From: Amaricoccus macauensis
GTDB lineage: Bacteria > Pseudomonadota > Alphaproteobacteria > Rhodobacterales > Rhodobacteraceae
DNA: 64,000 bases
Direction: 5' to 3'
NCBI RefSeq assembly: GCF_014201905.1
Contig: NZ_JACHFM010000001.1
Span: 546,994-610,993, forward strand
Positions 1 to 9,229 of the stretch are shown here, piece after piece (positions within the stretch are counted from its first letter, which is position 1; each line of letters begins with the position of its first letter). Both the position numbers and the translations under genes were made by a program. The notes under the pieces are model-generated. The model saw only the letters and a program-made list of their open reading frames with translations, had not been told where the DNA came from and did not search any database.

Positions 1-1
1 C

Positions 2-1015
2 GAAGACCGCTACAGCCGCATGGTCTATCGCCGCTGCGGCGCAAGCGGCCTCAACCTGCCAGCGATCTCGCTCGGTCTCTGGCACAACTTCGGCGAGGAC
101 ACGCCGCACGCGACGAAGCGGGCGATCGTGCAGGCCGCGTTTGACAACGGCATCACCCACTTCGATCTGGCGAACAACTACGGACCGCCGCCGGGATCGG
201 CGGAGACGGCGTTCGGGGAGATCCTCGCGACCGACCTGAAGGGGTATCGCGACGAGCTCATCATCTCGTCGAAGGCGGGCTATCTCATGTGGCCCGGGCC
301 CTACGGCGAGTGGGGGAGCCGGAAGTACATCGTGGCCTCCTGCGACCAGAGCCTCAAGCGCATGGGGCTCGACTACGTGGACATCTTCTATTCCCACCGC
401 TTCGACCCGGACACGCCGCTCGAGGAGACCATGGGGGCGCTCGACCATCTGGTACGCTCGGGGCGCGCGCTCTATGCCGGCATCTCGTCCTACAGCGCGG
501 CGAAGACCCGGGAGGCGGCGGCGATCCTGAAGGATCTGGGCACGCCCTGCCTGATCCACCAGCCGAGCTACAACATGATCAACCGCTGGGTGGAGCGGGA
601 TGGGCTGAAGGAGACGCTGAAGGAGCTCGGCATCGGCTCGATCGCCTTCACGCCGCTGGCGCAGGGGATGCTGACGGCGAAGTACCTGAACGGCCTGCCG
701 GAGGGCAGTCGCGCGACGCAGGGCAAGTCGCTCCGGCGCGAGTTCCTGAGCGAGAAGGCCATCGAGAACATCCGGGCACTCAACGCCATCGCCGAGCGGC
801 GCGGCCAGACGCTGGCACAGATGGCGATCGCCTGGGTGCTCCGCGACGGCGGCATCACCTCGGCGCTGATCGGCGCGTCCCGCGCCAGTCAGGTGGAGGA
901 CTGCGTCGGTGCCGTCGCGAACCTTGAGTTCTCGCCCGAGGAGCTGGCAGAGATCGACACCTACGCCAACGAGGAAGACATCAACCTCTGGGCAAGGTCG
1001 TCGGATGCCGGGTGA
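2..1015 (+). CDS. Aldo/keto reductase, YghZ/GpR type (5' end cut by window)
   Basis: NADPH-dependent aldo/keto reductase of the AKR14 group, whose E. coli member YghZ reduces L-glyceraldehyde 3-phosphate and methylglyoxal. The frame is open to the window edge. The residues before the first Met (EDRYSR) align with the N-terminal tail of YghZ, so the true start lies upstream and the Met at base 20 is internal. Catalytic-tetrad motifs are visible: FDLANNYGPPPG (Asp and Tyr), SSKAGY (Lys) and YSHRFD (His). The C-terminal cofactor-loop motif LIGASRASQ is also present. Substrate specificity is inferred from the family. Confidence 0.9.
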   Translation, partial: EDRYSRMVYRRCGASGLNLPAISLGLWHNFGEDTPHATKRAIVQAAFDNGITHFDLANNYGPPPGSAETAFGEILATDLKGYRDELIISSKAGYLMWPGPYGEWGSRKYIVASCDQSLKRMGLDYVDIFYSHRFDPDTPLEETMGALDHLVRSGRALYAGISSYSAAKTREAAAILKDLGTPCLIHQPSYNMINRWVERDGLKETLKELGIGSIAFTPLAQGMLTAKYLNGLPEGSRATQGKSLRREFLSEKAIENIRALNAIAERRGQTLAQMAIAWVLRDGGITSALIGASRASQVEDCVGAVANLEFSPEELAEIDTYANEEDINLWARSSDAG

Positions 1016-1168
1016 CGGCCCGGAGACGCGCGGCCGACACGGCAGGCGCGGGCGGGGCGCGGCGCGCGAGCCGGTCGGGCGGAGCCCCGGCGTTCGCCGC
1101 CCCGGCGGGGATTGCGTGGCATCGCTGCAAGCGATCGTGCGCAGGCCCCCCGGAGTGGGACACGCGGC

Positions 1169-1585
1169 ATGATCGCCTACGTCACCGTCGGCGCCGATGA
1201 CATCGCGCGCGCGAAACGCTTCTACTCCGCGTTCCTGCCAGCCCTCGGCTACGGCCTGACCGAGGGGCGCGAGGGCCTGAGTTTCGCGCTGCCAGCAAGA
1301 CCGGGGCAGTCTCCCGCCGCGCCGGAATTCTACGTCAAGCCGACGTTCGACGGGCGTCCGGCCTCGGCCGGGAACGGCGCCATGACCGCATTCGAGGCGC
1401 GCGGCCAGAAGCAGGTGCGCGACCTCCACGCCGCCGCGCTTGCGGCGGGCGGCTCCGACGAGGGCCAGCCGGGCTTCCGTGCGGCATACGGGCCTCACTT
1501 CTACGTTTGCTACCTACGCGACCCTCAGGGGAACAAGATCGCGCTGTTTTCCAACGATCCGAACGAGCCCGGGCGCGACGGGTAG
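1169..1585 (+). CDS. VOC (glyoxalase/bleomycin-resistance fold) family protein
   Basis: A 138-residue single-domain protein of the vicinal-oxygen-chelate fold. It begins MIAYVTVGADDIARAKRFY and ends with the usual strand YVCYLRDPQGNKIALF. The ATG at 1169 was chosen because the domain starts there; the open frame upstream (from 1112) is low-complexity and unlike the family. A GGAG lies about 13 bases upstream. The first metal-ligand position, often His in true glyoxalases, is Tyr here, so lactoylglutathione lyase activity should not be assumed. The substrate is unknown. It stands alone between the reductase and the GH43 gene. Confidence 0.8.
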   Translation: MIAYVTVGADDIARAKRFYSAFLPALGYGLTEGREGLSFALPARPGQSPAAPEFYVKPTFDGRPASAGNGAMTAFEARGQKQVRDLHAAALAAGGSDEGQPGFRAAYGPHFYVCYLRDPQGNKIALFSNDPNEPGRDG

Positions 1586-1876
1586 CCGCGGGTTCACAGT
1601 GGGGGAGGGAGATGCTGAGCCATACGCCGCATTTCGGAGGATCGGTCTGCGCTGGCCGGTCCCCGTGCAGCCAGCGCCGACGGCGGCCGCGAGGCATCGG
1701 ACGGGCGCGGAGCCTCCCCGCATTGACCTCTCGCCCCTGCGGAGAAATCGTGCATACGCTCCGTGAATGGGCCGTGGGCACGGGCCGTGCGTTCCCCGTG
1801 CATTGAGGAAATCGTCGTTAACCCTTGAAATCGCAGCCCGACCCGAAGCCATGACCAGACACGGAGCGAGGCGCCC
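1586..1876. other. Intergenic region with no supported gene
   Basis: About 290 bases between the VOC gene and the GH43 gene. Short frames exist on both strands but have skewed Arg/Pro/Ala composition typical of GC-rich shadows. No convincing hairpin, promoter or small gene was found by eye. Confidence 0.5.
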
Positions 1877-3493
1877 ATGATCCGCAATCCGATCTTGAAG
1901 GGCTTCAACCCCGACCCCTCCATCGTCCGGGTCGGCAGGGACTACTTCATCGCCACCTCGACGTTCGAGTGGTATCCGGGTGTCCAGATCCATCACAGCC
2001 GGGATCTGGCGAACTGGCGGCTCGTCACGCGGCCGCTCGACCGGGCGAGCCAGCTCGATCTCAGGGGTGAGCCCGACAGTTGCGGGGTGTGGGCGCCGTG
2101 CCTGTCGTTCGCGGACGGCCTCTTCTGGCTGATCTATACGGACGTGAAGCGCTACGACGGCAACTTCAAGGACGCGCACAACTACCTCGTCACGGCACCG
2201 GCGATCACCGGGCCGTGGTCGGATCCGGTCTACCTGAATTCCTCCGGGTTCGATCCGTCGCTGTTTCACGACGATGACGGGCGGAAGTGGTTCCTGAACC
2301 AGCAGTGGCGGCATCTGAGCGACAGTGTCGGCGGCAAGCCGAAGCATCCGGCGTTCGATGGCATCCTGTTGCAGGAGTACGACCCCGCCGCCCGCCGGCT
2401 CACCGGGCCGATCCGCAACATCTTTCCGGGATCGCCGCACGGGCTGGTGGAGGGGCCACATCTCTGGAAACGCGCGGGCTGGTACTATCTCACCACTGCC
2501 GAGGGCGGCACCGGCTATGACCATGCGGTCACCATGGCGCGCTCGCGGAACCTGGGTGGCCCCTACGAGCTGCACCCGGAGACCTTCCTGCTGACCTCGA
2601 AGGACGCGCCCGACGCGGCGCTTCAGCGCGCGGGGCATGGCCAGATCGTCGAGACGCCGGAGGGTGAGGTCTACCACACGCATCTCTGCACCCGACCGCT
2701 GCCGGGTACCCGGCGGAGCCCGCTCGGCCGCGAGACCGGTTTGCAGAAATGCGTGTGGCGCGACGACGGCTGGCTCTATCTCGCCCACGGCGGTCTGGTG
2801 CCGGCGCTCGACGTCGAGGCGCCGCGCGGTGTGGAGGCGTCCGCCCCGGAACCTGACCAGCCGGTGGAGTACCGCTTCGACGGCGCGACGTTGCCGCTCG
2901 ATTTCCAGTGGCTGCGCACCCCCTGCCCCGAGCGACTTTTTACTTTGACCGGTGAAGTATTGCGCCTTCATGGGCGCGAGTCACTCGGCAGCTGGTACGA
3001 GCAGGCGCTGGTGGCGCGGCGACAGGAGCATCACGCCTATCGGGCCGAAACCCGGCTCCGCGCGTTCGCGCCCGACACCTACCAGCAGGCGGCGGGCCTC
3101 ACGACTTATTACAATCGCTCGAAGCTCCATGCACTCATGGTATCGCATGACGACGCCCTCGGGCGGACGCTGACAATCATGTCCTGCCCCGGGGAATGGC
3201 CCGATGCCCGGCTGCGTTTCCCGGTGGCGCCGATGCAGGTACCGGACGGGCCGCTCGAGCTTGCGGTCGAGGTTCGCGGCGCAGTGCAGCAGTTCTTCTG
3301 GCTTACTGGGGGCGATTGGCAGGCATTCGGCCCGGAACTCGACGCGAGCGTCATTTCCGACGAGGGCGGGCGGGGCGAACATGGCTCATTCACCGGCGCT
3401 TTCGTCGGGCTCGTGGCGTTCGATACCTCGGGCCGCTCCTGTCCGGCGGACTTCGATGTCTTCTCCTACCGGCAGATCTTCACCCCGAACTGA
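1877..3493 (+). CDS. Glycoside hydrolase family 43, beta-xylosidase-like
   Basis: A 538-residue inverting glycosidase of family GH43, most like xylan beta-1,4-xylosidases and alpha-L-arabinofuranosidases. The five-bladed propeller occupies roughly residues 1-320 and a C-terminal beta-sandwich the rest. The three acidic residues of the family are in place: Asp13 in NPDPSIV (base), Asp126 in GFDPSLF (pKa modulator) and Glu192 in LVEGPHLW (acid). There is no signal peptide, so it probably acts in the cytoplasm on imported xylo-oligosaccharides. It may feed the XylA operon at 42.6-50.9 kb, but it is 40 kb away and not linked to it. Confidence 0.9.
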   Translation: MIRNPILKGFNPDPSIVRVGRDYFIATSTFEWYPGVQIHHSRDLANWRLVTRPLDRASQLDLRGEPDSCGVWAPCLSFADGLFWLIYTDVKRYDGNFKDAHNYLVTAPAITGPWSDPVYLNSSGFDPSLFHDDDGRKWFLNQQWRHLSDSVGGKPKHPAFDGILLQEYDPAARRLTGPIRNIFPGSPHGLVEGPHLWKRAGWYYLTTAEGGTGYDHAVTMARSRNLGGPYELHPETFLLTSKDAPDAALQRAGHGQIVETPEGEVYHTHLCTRPLPGTRRSPLGRETGLQKCVWRDDGWLYLAHGGLVPALDVEAPRGVEASAPEPDQPVEYRFDGATLPLDFQWLRTPCPERLFTLTGEVLRLHGRESLGSWYEQALVARRQEHHAYRAETRLRAFAPDTYQQAAGLTTYYNRSKLHALMVSHDDALGRTLTIMSCPGEWPDARLRFPVAPMQVPDGPLELAVEVRGAVQQFFWLTGGDWQAFGPELDASVISDEGGRGEHGSFTGAFVGLVAFDTSGRSCPADFDVFSYRQIFTPN

Positions 3494-3585
3494 TAATCGG
3501 AGAGAGACCTCGCCCTCGGACCTTGGTAGAAGTCCCGAAGCGCGCCGTTGGTGTGTTATCGTCGATACGAGACCGGAGACCCCAT

Positions 3586-4287
3586 ATGCGTGCAGTAAAG
3601 GACCAAGCCCCCCCGCCAGGCGCCTCGGGGATCCGGGTGGCGCTGGTGATTGATGATCACCCGCTGTTCTGCGAGGCGCTCACGCTGACGCTGCGCACGG
3701 CACTCAGCGTGCAGGACATCGCCACGGCCGCCTCCCTCGCGGAGGGGATCGAGCGGGCGCAGGCGGCGCCGACGCCCGATATCATCCTGCTCGATCTTCG
3801 GCTGCCCGACACTGACGGGCTCGATGGTCTCATCCGCCTGCGCAAGGTGGTGGGCGAGACCCCGATCATCGTCATCTCGTCGCTCTCGGACGACCGGATG
3901 ATCGCCTCGGTCATCAAGGCCGGCGCCTCGGGCTTCGTCCCGAAGCACAGCCAGCGGGCGGTGTTCGTCGAGGCGATCGACCGCATCCTCGCCGGACACA
4001 CCTACACCCCCGAGGGCTACGTCGCCCCGGCGGACGACGAGACATTCGACGAAGACGACATCATCGAGCGCCTGCGCTCGCTGACGGCGCAGCAGGCCCG
4101 CATCCTCGAGCTGGTCTGCGAGGGCAAGCTCAACAAGCAGATCGCCTATGAGCTCGACATCGCCGAAACGACGGTGAAGGCGCACCTGACCGCCATCCTC
4201 CGCAAGCTGCATGTGCAGAGCCGCACGCAGGCCGTCCTCATCGCCCAGAACGCCCGCTTCGCCGCGATCCTGAGCGGTCAGCGCTGA
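3586..4287 (+). CDS. NarL/FixJ-family response regulator
   Basis: A 233-residue two-component regulator. The receiver domain (about residues 14-130) has the acidic pair in IDDHPLF, the phospho-acceptor Asp in ILLDLRLPDTDG, the Ser in VISSLSD and the Lys in FVPKH. A LuxR/GerE helix-turn-helix follows (about 165-225: LTAQQARILELVCEGKLNKQ then TTVKAHL). The ATG at 3586 was chosen over the longer frame from 3196, which overlaps the GH43 gene. It lies directly upstream of the FIST and hybrid-kinase genes on the same strand and is the likely output of that cassette. A comparable neighbour regulator in pseudomonads is AgmR/EraR (alcohol oxidation), so the target genes cannot be guessed. Confidence 0.88.
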   Translation: MRAVKDQAPPPGASGIRVALVIDDHPLFCEALTLTLRTALSVQDIATAASLAEGIERAQAAPTPDIILLDLRLPDTDGLDGLIRLRKVVGETPIIVISSLSDDRMIASVIKAGASGFVPKHSQRAVFVEAIDRILAGHTYTPEGYVAPADDETFDEDDIIERLRSLTAQQARILELVCEGKLNKQIAYELDIAETTVKAHLTAILRKLHVQSRTQAVLIAQNARFAAILSGQR

Positions 4288-4407
4288 TCGCTGGACTCGC
4301 ACGGCCGATGGGATAAAGTCCGCGCCTGATCTCCACGATGGGAGGATAGCGGGCTGGACGGGGTCAACCCCACACCGGCCGGGGTGGCGAACCTCGGCGG
4401 TGGCGCC

Positions 4408-5535
4408 ATGGTGAGCGCCCACGCGCCGGCCCGGCATCCGCGGCAGGCGATCGCCGAGTTGCGCGACCTGTTCGGCGAGGACCCGTGCGCGCTCGTGGTC
4501 GTCTTTGCGAGCCCCGACGCCGATCTCGATGCCGTTGCCGCGGCCGGGATCGAACTCTTTCCCGGGACGCCGGTGGTGGGCTGCACCACGGCGGGCGAGA
4601 TCGCGAGTTCGGGCTATGCCGAGCACGAGATCGTCGTCGTCGGCTTTCGCGCCAGCCATTTCCGCGCCAAGGCGGCGATCATCTCCGATCTTGCGGCACT
4701 CGACCCCGAGGTGGCGGCGGCGCAGGCGGTGCGGCTCCGCGCCGAGCTCGGGGCGGAGGAACCAGGCTGGCGCTGGGAGTTCGCCTTCCTGCTGATCGAC
4801 GGGTTGTCGCGCCGGGAGGATCAGCTCGTCTCCGCGCTCCGACTCGGCCTTGGCACCATCCCGCTCTTCGGCGGCTCGGCGGGCGACGGGCTCGACTTCC
4901 GCCAGACCTTCGTGCTGGCGGACGGAGTCTTCCGCAGCGATGCCGCAGTGCTCGTGCTGCTGCGCACCCGCTGCCGGATCGAGGTCTTCAAGTTCGACAA
5001 TCTCGAGCCCGTGCCGATCAAGATGATCGTCACCGACGCCGAGCCCGAGCGGCGCATCGTGCGCGAGCTGAACGCGGCCCCGGCGGCGCAGGAGTACGCC
5101 CGGCTGATCGGCCGCGACCCGGACAATCTCTCGCCCTTCACCTTCGCCTCGCATCCGGTGGTGGTGCGCATCGGCGGCCAGCATCATGTGCGGGCGATCC
5201 AGAAGGTGGAGCCGAACGGCGACCTGGTGTTCTTCTCGGCGATCGACGAGGGGCTGGTGCTGACCCTTGCCGAGCCCACGCCGATCGCGCGGCATCTGGA
5301 ACAGGCGCTGGGCGAGCTCGACCGCCGTGGCCGCCCCGAGGCGATCCTCGCCTGCGACTGCATCCTGCGCCGCCTCGCGGTCGAGCAGGTGCAGGGCATC
5401 CGCGAGGTCTCGCGCATCCTCTCCGATCACCACGTCATCGGGTTCTCGACCTATGGCGAGCAGTTCAACTCGGTGCACGTGAACCAGACGATGACCGGCG
5501 TCGCGATCTATCCGGCGGAGGAGGACCCGACGTGA
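4408..5535 (+). CDS. FIST-domain sensor protein (NosP-like)
   Basis: Cytoplasmic sensor with a FIST_N domain (core around VVGCTTAGEIASSGY and IPLFGGSAGDGL) and a FIST_C domain (GFSTYGEQFNSVHVNQTMTG near the end). It has about 375 residues, normal for the family. NosP proteins of this family bind haem and nitric oxide and control the kinase encoded next to them. The stop codon overlaps the GTG of the downstream hybrid kinase, implying co-translation. The ATG at 4408 has a purine-rich GGCGGTGG just upstream; an in-frame GTG at 4384 would add eight residues. Haem binding is inferred from context; other FIST proteins may sense small molecules instead. Confidence 0.85.
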   Translation: MVSAHAPARHPRQAIAELRDLFGEDPCALVVVFASPDADLDAVAAAGIELFPGTPVVGCTTAGEIASSGYAEHEIVVVGFRASHFRAKAAIISDLAALDPEVAAAQAVRLRAELGAEEPGWRWEFAFLLIDGLSRREDQLVSALRLGLGTIPLFGGSAGDGLDFRQTFVLADGVFRSDAAVLVLLRTRCRIEVFKFDNLEPVPIKMIVTDAEPERRIVRELNAAPAAQEYARLIGRDPDNLSPFTFASHPVVVRIGGQHHVRAIQKVEPNGDLVFFSAIDEGLVLTLAEPTPIARHLEQALGELDRRGRPEAILACDCILRRLAVEQVQGIREVSRILSDHHVIGFSTYGEQFNSVHVNQTMTGVAIYPAEEDPT

Positions 5536-7751
5536 ACCTTGCCGCCTCGCTGCTCGCACCGGAGGACTCGCTCGAGACGCGCAACTCCAAGCTCCTGAAG
5601 ATGACGTCGGTCCTCATGGCGCGGGTGGAGCGCTCGACCGACGACAGCGGCGCGGCCTACGCGCACTTCCAGCGGGCGCTGATGCTCGAGGACCAGGTGC
5701 GCGATCGCACCCGCGATCTCGAGCACACCCTCGACGAGCTGAACCAGTCGAACGCCCGGCTCTCGCAGGCGATGCGCGAGGCCGAGGGGGCCCGGGCCGA
5801 CCTCTTCGACGCGCTCGAGGCGGTGCGGGAGGGCTTTGCGCTTTTCGATCAGGACGACCGGCTCGTCATGTCGAACAGCCGGTTCTGCGAGCTGCTGCCT
5901 GATCTGCAACCCCGGCTCGAACCGGGGCTGCGCTTCACCGAGTACGTGGCGCTGGCGGCGAGGAGCCCGCATCTCGCGTTGCACAGCGGCCGGTCTCGGC
6001 TGGGCTGGCTGAAGGAGCGGCTGCGGCATCACCGGCTGCCGTCGGTGACCTTCAACGTCCAGACCACCAACGACCGCTGGCTTCAGGTGAGCGAGCAGCG
6101 CACCCCGGGTCAGGGGACGGCGATCCTGCAGACCGACATTACCGAGCTCATCCAACTGGAGCGACAGGAGCGGGACAAGCTGCTCGACGAGCAGGCGCGG
6201 CTGATCCGCGCCACTCTCGACCATGTGGGACAGGGCATCGCCATCTTCGATGCCGGCAACCGCCTCGTCGGGTGGAACGAGCGGTTGCGGCAGCTTTTCC
6301 TGCTGCCCATGCGGCTGCTCCGGGTCGGCACCGGCTTCACCGGCCTTGCTGCGCATCTGCGCACGGCGCTTATGCCCGAGGATGCCCCGGCCTTTGCGCG
6401 CCTCGCGGCCTGGGTCAACACCCGCGACGGGCGCCCGCCGCTCGACCTGCAGTTCACCACACGCAACGGCATCCGGCTCGACGCCTTCGGGCAGGAGATG
6501 CCCGATCGCGGCTTCGTGGTGAGCTTCACCGACGTGACCGCCGAGCGCGAGGCGCGCCTCGCGCTGCTCGCCGCCAACGAGGGGCTGGAACAGCGGGTGC
6601 TGGAGCGCACGCTGGCGCTCGAGAACGCCCTTGCGCAGGCCGAGCGGGCCAACGCGTCGAAGTCGCGCTTCGTGGCGGCGGTGAGCCATGATCTCCTGCA
6701 ACCCCTGAGTGCCGCGAAGCTGTTCCTCGCGGCACTCGACTCGGCGGCCTCGCCCGACGAGGTCACGCTCACCGTCAACCGGGCGCGCAGTGCCTTCGAG
6801 AGCGTCGAGAGCATCCTCGGGGCGCTGCTCGACATCTCGCGGCTCGATTCGGGCGCGGCCGGGATCACTCCGGCGACCTTCCCGCTCGACGGGCTCCTGA
6901 CGCGGCTCGGCGACGAGTTCCGCGAGCTTGCCCGGCAGCAGGGGCTCGACCTGCGGGTCGTGCCGTCGAGCCTCGTGGTGCGCAGCGACGCCTCCTATCT
7001 GCGGCGGGTGGTGCAGAACCTGATTGCCAACGCGGTGCGCTACACCCCGTCCGGCAAGGTGCTGGTGGGCGTGCGGCGCGCCGGCGGCGCGGCACGCATC
7101 GAGATCTGGGACACCGGCCCCGGCATCCCGGCGGACGACCGCGAGGCGGTGTTCCACGAGTTTCACCGGCTGGCGAACGGGCACAGCGCCGGCGGCATGG
7201 GCCTCGGGCTCGCCATCGTCGAGCGGGCCTGCGCGCTGCTCGATCATCCGCTTGAACTCATCTCCGAGGAGGGGCGCGGGACGGGCTTTCGCATCACCGT
7301 GCCGCTGGTCGGCGAGCGGCATGCACGGGTCGACCGCTCGGCGCCCGAGACCATGCTGCCGCAGGATGTGGAAGGCGTCGTTGCGCTGGTCGTCGAGAAC
7401 GACAGCACGGTGCGCACGGCGCTCGTCGGTCTGCTCGAGACCTGGGGGGTGAGCGCGCTCGATGCCGCCGGCCCGGAGGACGCGCTTGGTCTCCTTGCCG
7501 ATCTTGGCATCGCGCCTGACGTGATCGTCGCGGACTATCACCTCCACGACGATCACGACGGCCTGCAGGTGATCGCCGCGCTTCGGGCGAGGTACGGCGT
7601 CATCCCTGCGGTCCTCGTCACCGCGGACCGCAGCCGCCGACTCGCCGACCGCTGCGCCGCCCTCGGGATCCCGCTGCTCAACAAGCCGGTGGAGCCCGCG
7701 CGGCTCCGGGCGGTGCTTGCCCACTGCCACCCCTGTCGCGCCGCGAGGTGA
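5532..7751 (+). CDS. Hybrid sensor histidine kinase, PAS-HisKA-HATPase-REC (NahK-like)
   Basis: A 739-residue soluble kinase with no membrane segment. In order: an N-terminal coiled coil, two PAS-like domains (around residues 90-210 and 225-335), a coiled coil, HisKA with the phospho-acceptor His near residue 386 (VSHDLLQPL), HATPase with N box (LIANAVRY), G1 (DTGPGIP) and G2 (GMGLGLAI), and a C-terminal receiver with Asp in VIVADYHL and Lys in LLNKPVEP. The GTG start overlaps the stop of the FIST gene. This layout and neighbourhood match NahK (ErcS') kinases paired with NosP. Likely phosphate targets are the upstream NarL-type regulator or a phosphotransfer protein outside the window. Confidence 0.88.
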   Translation: MNLAASLLAPEDSLETRNSKLLKMTSVLMARVERSTDDSGAAYAHFQRALMLEDQVRDRTRDLEHTLDELNQSNARLSQAMREAEGARADLFDALEAVREGFALFDQDDRLVMSNSRFCELLPDLQPRLEPGLRFTEYVALAARSPHLALHSGRSRLGWLKERLRHHRLPSVTFNVQTTNDRWLQVSEQRTPGQGTAILQTDITELIQLERQERDKLLDEQARLIRATLDHVGQGIAIFDAGNRLVGWNERLRQLFLLPMRLLRVGTGFTGLAAHLRTALMPEDAPAFARLAAWVNTRDGRPPLDLQFTTRNGIRLDAFGQEMPDRGFVVSFTDVTAEREARLALLAANEGLEQRVLERTLALENALAQAERANASKSRFVAAVSHDLLQPLSAAKLFLAALDSAASPDEVTLTVNRARSAFESVESILGALLDISRLDSGAAGITPATFPLDGLLTRLGDEFRELARQQGLDLRVVPSSLVVRSDASYLRRVVQNLIANAVRYTPSGKVLVGVRRAGGAARIEIWDTGPGIPADDREAVFHEFHRLANGHSAGGMGLGLAIVERACALLDHPLELISEEGRGTGFRITVPLVGERHARVDRSAPETMLPQDVEGVVALVVENDSTVRTALVGLLETWGVSALDAAGPEDALGLLADLGIAPDVIVADYHLHDDHDGLQVIAALRARYGVIPAVLVTADRSRRLADRCAALGIPLLNKPVEPARLRAVLAHCHPCRAAR

Positions 7752-7885
7752 GGCGCCCGCGTCCTGATGCCGGCTCTGCCGATCGGTCGACGGGGCGGGT
7801 CAAAATTGCCACGCAGGGCTTTCGCCCGCGCACCGCGCCCGCTACCATGGGTTGCAAAAACACCCCCCCGAGCAGGAGATAGCCG

Positions 7886-9121
7886 TTGTTCCGGATCCCC
7901 CTCGCGACGTTGACGCTCGCCTTCGTGGTCGGCGGCTGCGCCGGTGCGAATCCGCCCCAGACCGAAAGCGCGCCGCCATCCCGGTCGATTGCGAGCCCGC
8001 AGCCGGAAAGCTTCATCACCTGGCGCGAGAGCTTTCGCCCCAAGGCGATGGCCGCCGGCATCACGCCGGGCGTCTTCAATGCCGCTTTCACCGGAGTCGG
8101 GGTCAATGCCGACGTGGTGCGCCTCGACGGCAGGCAGGCCGAGTTCACCAAGCCGATCTGGGAGTATCTCGACAGCGCCGCCTCGCCCACGCGCATCGAG
8201 ACCGGACAGGCGCAGCGCGCGGCCCTGAAGCCGACGCTCGACGCCATCGAGGCACGTTACGGCGTCGACCAGCAGGTCGTCCTCGCGGTCTGGGGGATGG
8301 AGTCGAACTTCGGCAAGAACCGCGGCTCGATCCCGGTCATCGAGAGCCTTGCCACCCTCGCCTACGACGGCCGGCGCCAGAGCTTCGCCGAGGAACAGCT
8401 GATCGGCGCGCTGCGCATCCTGCAGTCGGGGGACGTGGATCCGAGGCACATGACCGGCTCCTGGGCGGGCGCCATGGGCCATACGCAGTTCATCCCCACG
8501 AGCTACCTGAGCTACGCGCAGGATTTTGGCGGCGACGGCCACCGCGACGTCTGGTCCGACGATCCGACCGACGCCCTCGCCTCGACGGCGAACTATCTCG
8601 CACGCGCCGGTTGGGTCCACGGCCAGCCCTGGGGCATGGAGGTGCGCGTGCCGTCAGGCTTCAACTATGGCAGCGCCGATGCCGCGAACATCCACCCGAC
8701 ATCGGACTGGAGCGCGCGCGGCGTCACCCGGCTGAGCGGCGCGCCCTTGCCCGAGTACGGCCCCATGGCGATCATCGCCCCGGCCGGCGCGCGGGGGCCG
8801 GCCTTTGCCGTCTACCGCAACTTCGCGGTCATCAAGCGCTACAACAACGCCACCTCCTACGCGATGGGGGTCGGACACCTGGGCGACCGGATCATGGGAG
8901 CGGGGCCGTTTCAGGGCACCTGGCCGCGCGGTGACCGGGAGCTGTCGCGCAGCGAGAAGATCGAGTTGCAGAAAGAGCTGATGGCGCGCGGCTATGCCAC
9001 CGGCGAGGCTGATGGCGTCATCGGCCCCGACACCACGACGGCGATCCGCGCCTACCAGCGCAGCGTCGGCATGGTACCGGACGGCTACGCCAGCGCGGCG
9101 CTCCTGCAGAAGCTGCGCTGA
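7886..9121 (+). CDS. Lytic murein transglycosylase, MltB type, lipoprotein
   Basis: Cleaves the glycan strand of peptidoglycan to 1,6-anhydro products. The TTG start at 7886 is supported by AGGAG seven bases upstream and by the lipoprotein signal that follows (lipobox VGGC, Cys18). The SLT_2 catalytic domain spans about residues 45-340 with the catalytic Glu139 in VWGMESNFG, plus GSWAGAMGHTQFIPTSYL and YNNATSYA. A C-terminal peptidoglycan-binding domain (about 350-411) ends the protein. It should be anchored to the outer membrane, facing the periplasm. At 411 residues it has the family's usual length. Confidence 0.92.
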   Translation: MFRIPLATLTLAFVVGGCAGANPPQTESAPPSRSIASPQPESFITWRESFRPKAMAAGITPGVFNAAFTGVGVNADVVRLDGRQAEFTKPIWEYLDSAASPTRIETGQAQRAALKPTLDAIEARYGVDQQVVLAVWGMESNFGKNRGSIPVIESLATLAYDGRRQSFAEEQLIGALRILQSGDVDPRHMTGSWAGAMGHTQFIPTSYLSYAQDFGGDGHRDVWSDDPTDALASTANYLARAGWVHGQPWGMEVRVPSGFNYGSADAANIHPTSDWSARGVTRLSGAPLPEYGPMAIIAPAGARGPAFAVYRNFAVIKRYNNATSYAMGVGHLGDRIMGAGPFQGTWPRGDRELSRSEKIELQKELMARGYATGEADGVIGPDTTTAIRAYQRSVGMVPDGYASAALLQKLR

Positions 9122-9229
9122 GGCGGGGACGGCGGAGGACCGCCAGCATCATGGGCGGCGTGCCGGGCGGCCTTTCCCCCGGCCGCGCCCGGCTCTAGCC
9201 TCACATCCCTCTCAGGAGGAGTCGCGACG

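Noticed and set aside
3556..5559. 667-codon open frame antisense to the regulator and FIST genes
   Set aside because: Its product is an Arg/Asp/His-rich shadow typical of high-GC DNA; the plus strand encodes recognisable domains throughout.
5508..7730. 740-codon open frame antisense to the hybrid kinase
   Set aside because: No domain recognised; it mirrors the kinase gene exactly and arises from strong GC3 bias.
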